Assembly (NCBI GenBank): GCA_036971475.1
Contig: JBAIZL010000005.1
Coordinates: 173,438,386-173,502,385, forward strand
DNA from: Prosapia bicincta
Lineage: Eukaryota; Arthropoda; Insecta; Hemiptera; Cercopidae
Length of the DNA: 64,000 nucleotides
Direction of reading: 5' to 3'
Shown here one piece after another: positions 23,210 through 34,204 of this stretch. The notes below the pieces were generated by a model. The model had not been told where the DNA came from. It did not search any database and saw only the letters and a list, made by a program, of their open reading frames with translations. How positions within the stretch are numbered: the stretch's first letter is position 1; every line of letters begins with the position of its first letter. The position numbers were made by a program, and so were the translations under genes.

Positions 23210-24319
23210 ACAAATAAAAGGAGTAAAAACCCTAACACAGAAGAATGAATCCAATATAAAAATTATTGCATAAGATAAAAGGTTATGTACTTCTGAACAT
23301 AAGATGAGAAAAATTATCTTAGATGCCGGTGTCTTGTGTACTCAGTGATGAAAGTAGTTGATATGCTCCCCACTATACTTAAAGTGAGTTTGGATGATAG
23401 ATCAATAACCTTTCCAGCGAGTGTGTTGAAGGTGAAAATTTTTAGAAGAGTTCATTAAATCCTTATTTTTATATTGTCCGATCTTACTAGCAATGTAGTT
23501 ATTTGCTATTTTCTAAGTCAAAATCATGGACAGGAAATATAACATAAGAAGGCTTGTAGAATTTGTCTTTTTTGTTATTACTTTTTATAATAGATGGCAA
23601 AGTATACAATATAATTTTGTACGTAGAAAACGAAACAAATGAAAAATAAAATAATAAATAAATTAAAAATTGTCAGTACACAGATCTAGCTGATATATTA
23701 AGTAACATTACATCAGAACAATGAACATGAGACTGAAGTAAACTTACTACTAATGTATATTTGTTTAACTACTTATTTAGCTGAAGTAGATTCAACTGTT
23801 TCTCGGGTTGTAAGCATGAGAGTTTTACCATTACTTTCATAGTGATTCATGTTCCTAATTTGTTATTTGTTTTATATAGTTATTGTACATTTTCTAATTA
23901 TTTGAAATAAATAGAATATTGTTCAGTGTTCAGCTTCAGACATACTTTTATAATTGGTTTCCATTATCTTACCAATTAAAAACTAATTTAAGAAATTCCA
24001 TTTTATTATGTATACTAATTCAAAATTGTTTAATTTAAATTACAATTTGAGAGTAAAATTTATTTGAAATTATTTTTAAAGTTTCTTATTATTATTTGTT
24101 TGTTTTATTGCTTTTACGTAAAAGTTGAAAATGCTTAGATAGATACCTCTAAACAGTACAAGAGATATAATTTATTTGAACTAAGTATATATTTTAACTT
24201 AGCAACACTGTTTTCTTGTAATCACTTATCATTTACACTATAATGTACCTAAACAAGAATGTTGGTATATATGCGAGGTAACTTTTGAAGACTTTAATTA
24301 CATGTCTTTGATTTTATAT
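23210..24319. other. AT-rich spacer, nothing recognised
   Basis: No supported feature. Confidence 0.5.
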
Positions 24320-24720
24320 ATCCTGTTATGCGAATGCCCAGACTGTGACAAATTATACATCGGCCAAATAAATAAAAATTAAAAGACAGATATAAAGAGC
24401 ACCTCAAGGCATACATCAAACCAAACATTTAAAATTCAATCTTATCATGCAGACCATAAATACAATCATATACTCTCCACATTAGAAAACATAAATCTAA
24501 TAAAAAAAGTATAAACTTAAAAGACAGATATAAAGAGCACCTCAAGGCATACATCAAACCAAACATTTAAAATTCAATCTTATCATGCACACCATATACA
24601 ATCGTATACTCTCCACATTAGAAAACATACATCTAATAAAAAAAAGTATAAAAACTCCTCAAAATGACAATCTGGAAACAGCTACAAGTTTATAAAGACA
24701 AAAATAAAATCAAATAAAAC
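24320..24720 (+). mobile_element. PLE GIY-YIG fragment with 138-bp tandem duplication
   Basis: Same PLE family as 10.3-10.9 kb. It starts in the GIY-YIG domain (CPDCDKLYIGQI) and continues into the 3' coding tail. The segment beginning AAAAGACAGATATAAAGAGC occurs at 24381 and again at 24519, so a 138-bp piece is tandemly duplicated. No intact frame. Confidence 0.75.
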
Positions 24721-24943
24721 AAAAAAAAAATTATAATTATTCCACTTAATAGACCAAATTAACGCCAAGACAAACTGAAAACTCTCCCACAGTGCAGTGA
24801 ATTCGAAAATAGAACAATAATGGTATACCATGTGACAACGGAAATTACATACACCTGGCAATCTAGTAGAAGTACTTAGTCTCAGTAAGTTAACTCACAT
24901 ACACACACAGTAAGATTCTTGTTTAAGTACGTTATAGTCTAAG

Positions 24944-24945
<2 letters not shown>

Positions 24946-25000
<55 letters not shown>
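24946..25000. repeat. (TA)n microsatellite
   Basis: About 27 TA units immediately left of a PLE terminal fragment. Confidence 0.95.
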
Positions 25001-25004
<4 letters not shown>

Positions 25005-25007
<3 letters not shown>

Positions 25008-25165
25008 TTTACGTTGTCCATTATTTTTCCGTTGCACTGACTTTATGAAGTTGATATATTACTATTGTAAATACTTTTATCCACCACTAAGTGCAATAAT
25101 TTTACCTTGTGTGATGAGGCACCTTTCGGTCACTTGACCATTGTCGAATTACTGATTAATTTCCT
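25005..25165 (-). mobile_element. PLE terminal fragment (same family as 5534-7667)
   Basis: Minus-strand copy of the terminal 150 bp of the PLE at 5.5-7.7 kb, including the sequence matching 7600-7705 and the hammerhead-like motif. It lies between two (TA)n tracts, with no coding sequence attached. Confidence 0.85.
25110..25153 (-). ncRNA. Hammerhead-like fold, variant UCGACAA box (G family, copy 3)
   Basis: Same fold as copies 1 and 2, with box UCGACAA and stem II/III unchanged. Stem I has mismatches here (AGUAAU against AUCACA), so this copy is probably weaker. Confidence 0.45.
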
Positions 25166-25188
25166 TGGATAACGTAAAGTATCAATAT

Positions 25189-25262
<74 letters not shown>
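25189..25262. repeat. (TA)n microsatellite
   Basis: About 37 TA units with one TT interruption; the open frame across it is an artefact of the repeat. Confidence 0.95.
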
Positions 25263-25263
<1 letters not shown>

Positions 25264-25479
25264 GCGAAATACAAATACAAGAATAATTTATTGAATTATA
25301 CAATTCAAAGCTTTTCCTTGGCAAACAGTACCAACATCACCAGGAATAATAAAGAATATCAAGCATACAAGTGTTAGCTAGATCCAACAAACAGTGCTGC
25401 CAAATCGTTCTCAATATTGTCAAATTTATTAATTAGCTGCCTCAACATTATATACATTGAACATAATGTCAAATTTTGA

Positions 25480-25790
25480 TTTTATTTGTATCTGTTCATT
25501 TATCAATTTGTTATTAATTTATATTTATACATGTCTAAAGCTTCATAAACATTTATTCTTAGGCCTTTGTAATTTTTTTTTATAAGTATCATATTATCTA
25601 TATTAGGAAATATATGATTATTATGGATACAATCATTAGCAAATTTCAACTTTTATGTCTGGTTTTTCATAAGCATTAAAATGCTCTTTATGTCTGTTTT
25701 AAAGTTTTTTCTTAGTTTGCCCAATATAAACCTCATTACAGTAATCACATTTTAATTTATATACACCATTCTTTTTATGAAATGAAAATA
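25480..25790 (-). mobile_element. PLE GIY-YIG fragment, minus strand
   Basis: Reading leftwards from about 25790: KKNGVYKLKCDYCNEVYIGQ, then a stop in KKL, then RHKEHFNAYEKPDIK. The GVY...YIG motif and CX2C pair identify the PLE-type GIY-YIG nuclease. The downstream tail is decayed. Confidence 0.78.
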
Positions 25791-25869
25791 TTTATTTCTA
25801 AGGACTTGATAGATCGGAAATATTCTGGAGATTTGCTTTTGCCAATCACAAGCATTTTGAGTTTTTATG

Positions 25870-26440
25870 TCTCTAACACCCTAACATGTTAGCTGCCCCT
25901 TATAGGGGGATTCTTTTTTTGCTTCCTTTTTCTCCAAAACACAAGGATCGGTTTTAAAAGTTAGTGTCTTGTTGACCAAACATTTTAAAACAGACTGGTC
26001 TCATCAGCATTAAAAATGTCTTCCAGTTCATAACCATTTAAAACTTTTTTCAAGACATTTTCCTTTCAAAATTCACAAGTGGGGATATCAACACTAGCAC
26101 TTTCTCCCGAAATAACTTTTTGAACTATGTTATGGGATTTTTTAAATTTTTCTACCCAACCGTTACTTGTGTTAGAGCCACTGTGTCCCAATGATACTGC
26201 AAATTCCAAAGCCTTTTCTTTAGTAAGATTTCCTGACAATGGAAGATTTTTCTCGCGCATTACTGTAACCCATTTAATCATCATGTTACAAATAACGCCA
26301 TATGTACAAAGTTTCATTTTCTTTCTTTGTAAATCATAAGCAACACTTTGTTTTAGAATCTGATCCCAGTTTTTTCTATACCTTTATCAAAGTCTTATAA
26401 CACTAACTTTTTTGGCAACACTTAATCACTTTCTTTTTGA
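25870..26440 (-). mobile_element. Tigger/pogo transposase fragment, minus strand
   Basis: The open frame 26317-26066 reads KEKALEFAVSLGHSGSNTSN, GWVEKFKKSHNIVQKVISGE, the CENP-B-type second helix-turn-helix of Tigger transposases. Leftwards, frameshifted sequence gives DIFNADETSLF (first catalytic Asp region) and then GAANMLGC-RHKNSKC, the start of the DDE core. The remaining core is absent. Decayed fragment, distinct from the full-length element starting at 26741. Confidence 0.82.
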
Positions 26441-26759
26441 CATTTTCTCACAGCACAACAAACTTACAGCACGAATGAAACTAAGTAACTGAGCTAGCAA
26501 AATTAAAATGAGTGATAAAAAAAAAAAAAAAATGGTGAAAGGATGGTAAAGTACTGTAGGCCTGTATCTATAGATATAAATTCCGAGTTCATAGAATTCT
26601 ATTTCTTCTAACATGCAGTCAATTGCCGAAATGTGTTTTAGCTACTACCTGTCTACTACCCTATCTTCTACCTGACAGGGGTGCAGAAAATGTTTTTACC
26701 CACAATATTTTCCTTGTATATGGCCATTTCAATATATGTACAGTCAACTCCTGATTATT

Positions 26760-27480
26760 TGGGATCGCATCAACCGGGTTGCGGATCAACCGGGATCGTC
26801 AGCTCCACTTAGAGCGGGGGGGAGTCATATGTGAACGCGGCGGGCGGATGCGAGCGCGGGCGGTCGTTGGGGCATACAGTGACCTTTCCGGAATAATTTA
26901 TAGACTGTCAACTCGCTCGCCTTCGCCACCCCGTGTCCTAAATCCTTCTTACCTGTTTCCGCACGACGCGCACTTGCGGTCAGAGTTTCGGTCAGTATGT
27001 CTGAATTTATGTTATATTTTTTGTTGGCCCAGAAAAGGGCCAATTTCGGGTTTCTATAGGACCCTCCAACCTCTGTCTTTGGGGCTCCGCCCTGCCAGAT
27101 ATCAGTGAAACTCGACGACCTCTTTTTGAACTCGGCAATGACGATCTCTAGCTTCAAGAGTTCTTCATTGGAGCACGAGTGGCTCTGATGATGATGGCGA
27201 CATTGTCTCAACATTGTGGGCACGACAGCCCGTTTGAGCAGCGGTGTCAAGCCCAAGCCTGCCCTTTCCTAACAAGACCAAATCCAAACAAGAGAAAGAA
27301 TCGATTGCACCTGTGCGGTCAGAATCCCAAAGTCTCCCGCGCTCGCTCTTCCTTTTATAAATTCACGCGGTTCTATGACGCGCGAATCCCTATACAATCA
27401 GATCAGAGCACATCGAAGCATCGAACGTGATGCATGGAGGTGCGATAACCCCGAGCGAGAGCGGCCGTTTTTTGGTGAAT
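26760..27480. other. GC/CpG-rich block in the 5' part of the Tigger element
   Basis: Sequence rich in CG dinucleotides (for example GCGGCGGGCGGATGCGAGCG near 26838) within a window otherwise about 70 percent AT. Overlapping frames of 109 codons (plus) and 143 codons (minus, 27256-26825) are probably by-products of low AT content; neither is recognised. Confidence 0.6.
27356..27361 (+). promoter_or_regulatory. Candidate TATA box upstream of the Tigger transposase
   Basis: TATAAA in GC-rich context about 340 bp before the transposase ATG. TCAGA initiator-like sites follow at about 27398 and 27403, somewhat too far for a classic pair. Weak. Confidence 0.25.
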
Positions 27481-27700
27481 AAATCCGAATGCTGAATTCG
27501 CGGAATTACGCAAACACTCGAGTCGAACATAAACACTACCCTTCCTCAGTGGTCAGCCCATGTGTTGCTTCTGATCAAAACGAACTGTACAGTAGTGACA
27601 TGTTGTCGTATGTTGGGTTTTATTTTGCGCTGTTTTGTTAAGTTTTTGTTTTATAATTTTATATTGTTAAGTTTTTCTTAGTGTTTTTGCTATTTCTATA

Positions 27701-29212
27701 ATGGATGTATAACATAAGAAAACCGTTTTATCGATACAACAAAAACTAAAAATTATTGAACAATTTGAGAAGGTAACTAAATGCAATAACCCTTGCTACA
27801 AATATTTGAAGCAAGGGTTATTGTATTTAGTTATAATTACGCTACTGTGCTTTGTATAATATTTCAATTTGAGAAGGGTAAAACGGTCAAGTCATTAAAA
27901 GACGAATATGGTGGTGGTGACCAAACAGTGCGGGACCTAATTAAAAAGAAAAGTGAAATTTTAAAATTTGCATATTCTTCAGACTCCTCGTCCTTAATGA
28001 AAAAATGGAAAACAATGAAAAAGTCAACATATGGTGATTTGGACCGGGCTTTACTCGAGTGGTTCAATAATCAACGAGCTCAAGGACATCCAATTAGTGG
28101 ACCAATATGTTCTGAGAAAGCAAAATTTTTTTTTTGATGCCTTGGGACTAGAAGGCACACTTGATGCTTCATCAGGCTGGCTTACTTGTTTTAAACAACA
28201 TCACAATATACACGAGTTGGACATTCGCAGTGAAAAATTAAGTGGCGATCAACAATCAGCTGAGGAATTTTGCAAAGAGTTTAATGAGTTTGTGTTACCT
28301 GAAAATCTACTCCCTAAACAGATTTACAATACAGACAAGTCAGGATTATTTTGGAAGTGTCTTCCTACAAAAACTTTGGCTTCCGAGAAGGAAAAAACTG
28401 CACCGGGACACAAAGTGAAATTATTTGTTATAGGGAAATCAAAAAAACCTCGATCTTTAAAGGGTACACGAGTAGTCAATATGCCCGTTGACTACTCAAA
28501 CCAGAAAAAAGCATGGATGAACAAAGACATTTTTTATGATGGGTTTCATAAGTTTTGCCCATCTGTATGTCAGTTTTTAAAATCGAATGACCTGCCCCCA
28601 AAAGCTGTGTTGTTACTGGATAATGCCCCTTCCCATCCCGACGAAATGTTACTTAAATCGGACAATGAAAATATTTTTGTCAAATATTTGCCGTCCAATG
28701 TTACTGCCTTGATTCAGCCTATGGATCAAGGCGTGATAGCATCATTAAAGAGAAACTATCGTTCTAGCGTTGTAAACAAGTTTATTGAGGAAGGAAATGA
28801 CTTAAAATCATTTTTCAAGAGCTTCAGTGTTCTGGATGCCATTTATGAAGCTGCTGCAGCGTGGGAGAAAGTTAAGCCATCTACATTGAAAAAATCATGG
28901 AGAAAAATATTTCCTGATATACCATTGGAGGAAGGTTGTGCTGGCTTTGAGGACACCATCGCCAAGGATTTGGCACGATTAGCAAACACTGTACCAGGTG
29001 GCGAAAACATAGACGAAAACAACATCACCGAATGGTTTGACATGGATGCTCAGCTGTCTGCATTTGAGAACTTGACAGACGAAGAGATTGTGTTACGTGC
29101 GCTGGGACAGGCAGGGAGCGAAAGTAACACCATGCCGTCGTGCATTGGTGTTGTGAGAAGTGCCACAGGGAGATATGTCAATGATAATACTTGTTTGAAA
29201 ACCATCAACTAA
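27701..29212 (+). pseudogene. Tigger/CENP-B-like transposase (broken)
   Basis: DDE transposase of the pogo/Tigger group. From ATG 27701 the frame has a TAA after three codons, then SIQQKLKIIEQFEKGKTVKS and GGGDQTVRDLIKKKSEI (first HTH), interrupted by a 104-bp insertion. After TYGDLDRALLEWFNNQRAQG a one-base slip in a T run near 28126-28135 moves the frame to DALGLEGTLDASSGWLTCF (second HTH). The core has YNTDKSGLFWK (Asp 1; the usual Glu is Lys), LFVIGKSKKPR, LLLDNAPSHP (Asp 2) and IQPMDQGVIASLKRNY (Asp 3), ending at TAA 29210-29212. A short piece before LFVIGKS appears deleted. All three catalytic Asp remain, but the stop and frameshift make it a pseudogene. Confidence 0.9.
27773..27876 (+). 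other. Intron-like 104-bp insertion with 12-bp duplication
   Basis: CAATTTGAGAAG occurs at 27761-27772 and 27865-27876. The sequence between begins GTAACT, and the second duplicate ends in AG. Removing 27773-27876 as a GT-AG intron restores EQFEK-GKTVKS exactly. Inside is an inverted repeat of 24 bp (one mismatch) around 27775-27835. Either a hairpin MITE that happens to be spliceable or an introner-like element. Confidence 0.65.
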
Positions 29213-29399
29213 AGTAATCAGACAAGAAATTTGGAAAGTCCTGTGTAGTTTTGTTATTTTATCTGTTGTAATAGACACTAAAGGAAGTTAGTTTGTTGCA
29301 AGATTTGTGTTACTTAAAAAATATATAACTTTTGACTTCATTGTGATAATATGTGTGTCTGAATATGTTTCTCTATAAAATTTTCTGGAATGGTTGATT

Positions 29400-29747
29400 T
29401 CACCATATCAACATTATTTTAATCATTTTGAGCCAACAGCTTTTTGAAAAACTTGTCCCCTTTACCTTCTTTAATGGAGTGTAAGCTGTCCTACCTTCCC
29501 CAAGCCCAATCTTCTCATGTTCTTCTTTTGTTTCTTTTTCTTCAATTTTAAATGATACCAAAAAGTCACAACACCATGTATAAGCACTAGATTTCATATG
29601 ATCTATTAAATGTCCCTTGACATTACCAAATTTTTTACTCTGGTTTTCCTGAAGTAATTGTTGCTCTTCTGGCAGAGAAAACTGACGAAACGAACCAGTT
29701 TTCAAAACTGCTTCTTTTCTAGGCACAATTTTTGAATTTGTAAACAC
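29400..29747 (-). CDS. Unknown 115-residue ORF inside the Tigger element, opposite strand
   Basis: Reads MFTNSKIVPRKEAVLKTGSF, then LPEEQQLLQENQSKKFGNVK and HLIDHMKSSAYTWCCDFLV. Upstream on the same strand (to about 29990) further peptide-like sequence is visible in another frame (DSNTDIKTQPSLNQTILSLN). Not recognised. It may be a second element protein, a captured host exon, or part of another nested repeat. Confidence 0.35.
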   Translation of the reverse strand: MFTNSKIVPRKEAVLKTGSFRQFSLPEEQQLLQENQSKKFGNVKGHLIDHMKSSAYTWCCDFLVSFKIEEKETKEEHEKIGLGEGRTAYTPLKKVKGTSFSKSCWLKMIKIMLIW

Positions 29748-31535
29748 GGAACGTACTTGATGATTTCTGATTCTTCAATAATGCAAAGCATCAGATTACA
29801 TATTTGTGTTACTGATCTGCTAACTCTAATAAGTTTGAGTTTTGCTTCAAATTCCCCTACTTCTGGAATGGTTGGGCAAGAAGTGGTTTCAGTATGATTG
29901 ATTTTTTTTGTAAAATTTCAGTAAATCTTTCGTTTAAGCTTAAAATTGTCTGATTTAAGGATGGTTGAGTTTTAATATCTGTATTACTATCCACTTTGAA
30001 CAGACCAATTAGATATACCTATATAAATATGAAACATGAACCTATTAAATTGAACAGAAACATATACATAGGAACGCTAGGACAATCACTACTAGTATAA
30101 GAAGAAGGTTTTTTTATGAAATTTCAACTCAACATTAGGCCTATCTTCATTTTTAACCCTTCTAATTTTATTAGGGAGCTTGTCAGGTTCATGTGCAAGT
30201 TTGTCTAAAGTCCTATTAAAAGTAAATCGGTACCTTTAGGAACAAAATATCATGATATGCTGGCTTGATTTTTTTGCTTAGGTTGTTCACCCAAATGTTT
30301 AGTTGATGTATGTAAGGCTAGTTTTGATCATGCCTCCCCAGCCAATCGCAATAAGCCCATTCAACCTCTTACTTTCTTCTAAATTCTCATCATATAATTT
30401 TATTATTAAATAAATTAATAAAGTTGTAATAAGTATTCACTAATTGTTATGAAACAAAACACGTGAAACTGTGCCGAATGTTGCTGAGATAGAAGAGAAA
30501 TTAAAACACTTAAAACTTTACAACTTCTTGTTAAAAAAAATATTGACATCATATAGTTTCAAAAATCACTATTAAACAAACAACTAATATGATTAATATG
30601 CACTAAATCTCTTATTTTATTGCAATACGAAACACCCGCAATACATCACAAATGTGAAGAGCCCGTTAGTTTTTGCCGCGCCCAGTGTAATCTTGCTTTC
30701 ATGTGAAGCTAAGTTTTCTATTCAGAAACAGTTTATAAATTCTTCTCATTAACGAAACAAATTATTTTAAAAAATTTTGTAAGCTATATTTCCTCCAAAA
30801 TTTTCCCAGAAACCCAAGAATTTCCCTGTGATTTCTCCCAATCCTAGATTGTGGTATCGGACATATTCTGCACACTTGTTACCTGAATCACCTACCTACT
30901 GAAAATAAACAATTTTACAATTTAAACATTGTGAGCTGCCTGTACAACTCTACATTTTCTTTAGTTGAAGTGAAGAAAAAACTTTGTTATTGAGAGGTCC
31001 GAAATTCGTTACATAAGGGTAAGTAAGCAGTGTAATTTCTAAAATGTCATGCGACAAGGTAAACATTCATTATCTGGATTTTGCAAGTGGATTTCATTAT
31101 CTGGAGGTTTGTTATATAGAGGTTTGACTGTATATGGTTTAGTTATACAGTATATAATAATTTATGTTTTATGGTTTAACTAAAAAGTATTATTTACTGA
31201 TATTTCTCTACTTGATGAATTGAGTGTGTTGTGTAATGACTGATCACAAACTGGCTTTCAGTAGCTATCTGTCAATGTGTATCTGTAGTAAAAGAGCTGA
31301 TAGATAACATGTTTTCTAATCACACATACACATTTATATTACAACAGCCTGGAACCATTGAAGTAAAATATCAACTTCTAGAATATTCAAAATTGCATCA
31401 CATTGAAGGTTTTGAACAGAAAGTACTGTAAAATGTTTTAAAATTTAAGATTACACACTAACAAGAAAATATGAAACCAAAAGTATAGAAAACATCAGAC
31501 TCTTCATTGACATGATATAGTAGTTTCAGAAGCCA

Positions 31536-31576
31536 AGCACTGAGGAAGGCGACATTGTCGCCGAAACTAGTTTGTT
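31536..31576 (+). ncRNA. Hammerhead ribozyme motif, type I, canonical box
   Basis: Stem I AGCA/UGUU (31536-31539/31573-31576), box CUGAGGA (31540-31546, a CUGANGA match with N=G), unpaired A, stem II GGCGAC/GUCGCC (6 perfect pairs, loop AUU), GAAA (31563-31566), stem III C-G with a UA loop closed by A15.1-U16.1, and U31572 at the cleavage position. No PLE coding sequence is adjacent, so it may be a solo terminal repeat or retrozyme-like remnant. It lies about 400 bp outside the Tigger 3' end. Confidence 0.65.
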
Positions 31577-32015
31577 GTGTGTGTGTTTATTAAAAACTAA
31601 TTTTTTGTGAGATTTTGAGTTCACTATTTTGACTTTTACCTTTGTGAATAGTTCTCACTAGCTTAGCTCTAATTAACTAAATTATATAGTAGTTTGTTGA
31701 ATGCTATGGTCAACTAGTGTATAAGACAAAACGTCACTTATGGTAAGTAGATTTCAACAGTTTTTTTTCATAAGTTAGTACATCCATTAATTCCCATATT
31801 ATTGCGACAGCACATAATTCTCCTGAAATTGTTTTTGAAAAATTTCAGCTCCTGAGATTTTTTTTTTGAAATTTTAGCGTGTATTCAAATGTTTTTGGAT
31901 TTGGTGATTTTTATAGCTTTAAACTGCACTGACTAATTTATTACTGGTACCGGAAGACCAAGCTTCCCTCGGGTAAGTCATAATGTTTATGGTAAGTCAA
32001 TTAAGTAAAATACAA

Positions 32016-32160
32016 ACATTTATTGATTATATACACAATATAAACACATTTTATATACACAAAATAAACATTTATTGATTATATACACAATATAAACACA
32101 TTTTATTTACACAAAATAAACATTTTAATACACAATATAAATACATTTGAAGCTATATTA
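32016..32160. repeat. 52-bp tandem repeat, about 2.7 copies
   Basis: Units of ACATTTATTGATTATATACA...AAAATAA start at 32016, 32068 and 32120, the last one shortened. Confidence 0.85.
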
Positions 32161-33112
32161 TGTACATATCAATGTCCATATTGTTCGGGTTGTCTGTTGG
32201 CATTAGAGGAGCATTAGAACAATTATTCAGAACTTCTTTCCATACTTATTTGGGGGTGTGTGGGATTGGATGGTGGTAAAACCACTTTCAAGCCATTTTG
32301 ATTCTTAACTCTGGAGTAGGACATGTAAAGCATGAAAACTGTGGTTAGCAGGAGCACCTCGACGAATTTCAGCGTTTCCCTTGGCTCTTGAGTATGGTCA
32401 TTAAGGATAAAATGGGAACAATTTTCTGTAGCCAAAACCAACCCCTCAAAAAAATCTTTGGGTAAAAAAAAAGTTTGCCAGGGTCCGTGCTTATTTAAAA
32501 GTATTATAAAAAATACTATGTTATAGTGAATCAAATAGTCAAACAATTATTTCCTTTATATGTTTTCAACCAGTTGTGTATGCCAAACATGACTTAGCTT
32601 TTCAAATACCAAAGGGTGCTGTAAATTAAGTAACCAAAAATCTAAAAGCATTGTCTACAAATGTGTATACTTTTTATAATCTTGGAGTTAGTATTTTCTC
32701 TCCAATCGCCAAATGATTTCTGGAAGGATATATTACGTAAAGTTGAAACGTAAGTAATAGCTTGAAATAACTTAACCTATATATATGTAAGAGATTTTTT
32801 GGATTGGATGGGAGACTGACAGATCTACCTTGGTGTAGTTCAGTGTGTAATGTTAAAATAGTCACACATAAACACTAATATAACAATATATACAGACTTA
32901 CTGTATCCTTTGTCAATCCTTATTAAGATTAAAAACACTGTCACTAATTAACCAAAACTGACTGCAACTCAATTCAGGGTTCTTTTATAAATATATATTT
33001 ATTAATTTTATACAGTATGGTACAAGATTTATTTAGTTCCAGTAAATATATTTTTGTGTTTTTCACAAAAGAAATAGTTTACTAACTAATGTTTACCTTT
33101 GTATTTTCACAG
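32161..33112. other. Spacer, nothing firm
   Basis: A minus-strand frame at 32546-32223 (107 codons) contains hydrophobic stretches and NGLKVVLPPSNPTHPQ but no recognised domain; probably chance. Confidence 0.4.
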
Positions 33113-33547
33113 TGAAAAGCAATTAGTAGTAACAGAGCAGCTAATGCAAGCAGCTTTGTCTCGCATAAAAGAAGTTGTAAGTCTGGGGATATGAAAAAAA
33201 TACAAGTGAATGTGAGTCAGTGGCAATAGCCTTTTAAATAGCTGTTTTAATATTTATTTGGTGTACAAGGGAAGCTAACTCCTTAGAATAATTGCAGCTA
33301 ATCTGATAGTGTATATATTATATCACTGATTCAACAGTAATTGTAATAAGAAGTGTACTGATCTCAAAAATTTACATAATTGCCCTTTATATACCTTTAT
33401 AAGTTGTCAAATTGTTACTTTTATACTGTGGGATCTTTTATTCAGTAATTGAGAGTAAAATATTTATTTTGTTTTCAGTTCAATACCTCAGATATTATCA
33501 TCGATAGCAGAGTCAGAATTCCAGGACCACAAGGAAAAATTATTTAA
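33113..33547 (+). CDS. Candidate two-exon 3' end of an unidentified host gene
   Basis: Exon 33113-33176 lies between TTTTCACAG and GTAAGT, both near-consensus, and reads EKQLVVTEQLMQAALSRIKEV in its only open phase. The next exon begins at 33479 after TTGTTTTCAG and continues in phase as FNTSDIIIDSRVRIPGPQGK before TAA at 33545-33547. The splice signals and in-phase join argue for a real gene end, but no family was recognised and upstream exons were not found. An alternative open frame in exon 2 (SIPQILSSIAESEFQDHKEK) does not join exon 1 in phase. Confidence 0.4.
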
Positions 33548-33663
33548 AATTCTAGTTTTAATCTTGATGTAAGACACTGTATTTATTTATACTAATATAA
33601 AGTAATGAATTTTGTATAACTCATTAATTTTTAGTTGTTGAAATATCTTGCATTTTTGAGGTA

Positions 33664-34202
33664 CAGGGCCCGACAAAAAGATCTACAGTATTTCAAATTG
33701 AAGTTACTAGCAAAATGAGAAAGACACATAAAAAAATACTTCTATTTCTGAAAAACAAATACTATACCATTTTACATGATTAGTTTTCAAAAATTATGTC
33801 TAGTAAATGGTATAATCCCAGTGTAGCTGCCAAAAACATGAGGTTATTGGATGGCCACTCTTATATGTGGTACATTTCCTAGTTTCGAATAGTTCTAGGT
33901 TGACTGGGCAATTATTTTCAGAGCAGAAACTGTTGCTTTATAGGTCATAACCCAAACATTGATATTTTTTGTATCTAGAACAGAAATTTGGTCAAATCTG
34001 AACTAAATGCAAAATATTTGCCTGTGGAAATTACAGAACCACCATTATAGATATACTCCAAAACAAACAGACAATGGTCACTACACCACACAATTTTGAC
34101 TACTGAAAATAGCATATATCATTGATACCCCTTTCATTGCCATATCTCCACTACAACTCTCACAGTACCCATTCTCTAAACAGGTCCTTTTGCCAGACCC
34201 TG
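33664..34202. mobile_element. TA-flanked Tc1/mariner-like short element, 539 bp
   Basis: The ends read inward CAGGGCCCGACAAAAAGAT and CAGGGTCTGGCAAAAGGAC, imperfect 19-bp inverted repeats, with TA on both sides (33662-33663, 34203-34204). The interior is without an intact ORF. Probably a deleted Tc1-like copy. Confidence 0.7.
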
Positions 34203-34204
34203 TA

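Larger units (their letters stand above)
26741..31130 (+). mobile_element. Tigger/pogo-like DNA transposon, 4.39 kb
   Basis: The ends read inward CAGTCAACTCCT and CAGTCAAACCTC, flanked by TA at 26739-26740 and 31131-31132, the Tc1/mariner/pogo target duplication. A plus-strand transposase lies at 27701-29212. The 5' 700 bp is markedly GC- and CpG-rich compared with everything around it. The 3' third (29220-31060) has a minus-strand ORF and non-coding sequence. The element is unusually long for Tigger (typically 2-3 kb). Confidence 0.82.

Noticed and set aside
25165..25377. 70-codon frame of Tyr-Ile repeats
   Set aside because: Translation of a (TA)n microsatellite.
26825..27256. 143-codon minus-strand frame in the GC-rich block
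   Set aside because: Not called as a gene: no recognised domain, it overlaps another long frame on the other strand, and low AT content favours chance frames. Kept only as part of the GC-rich block.
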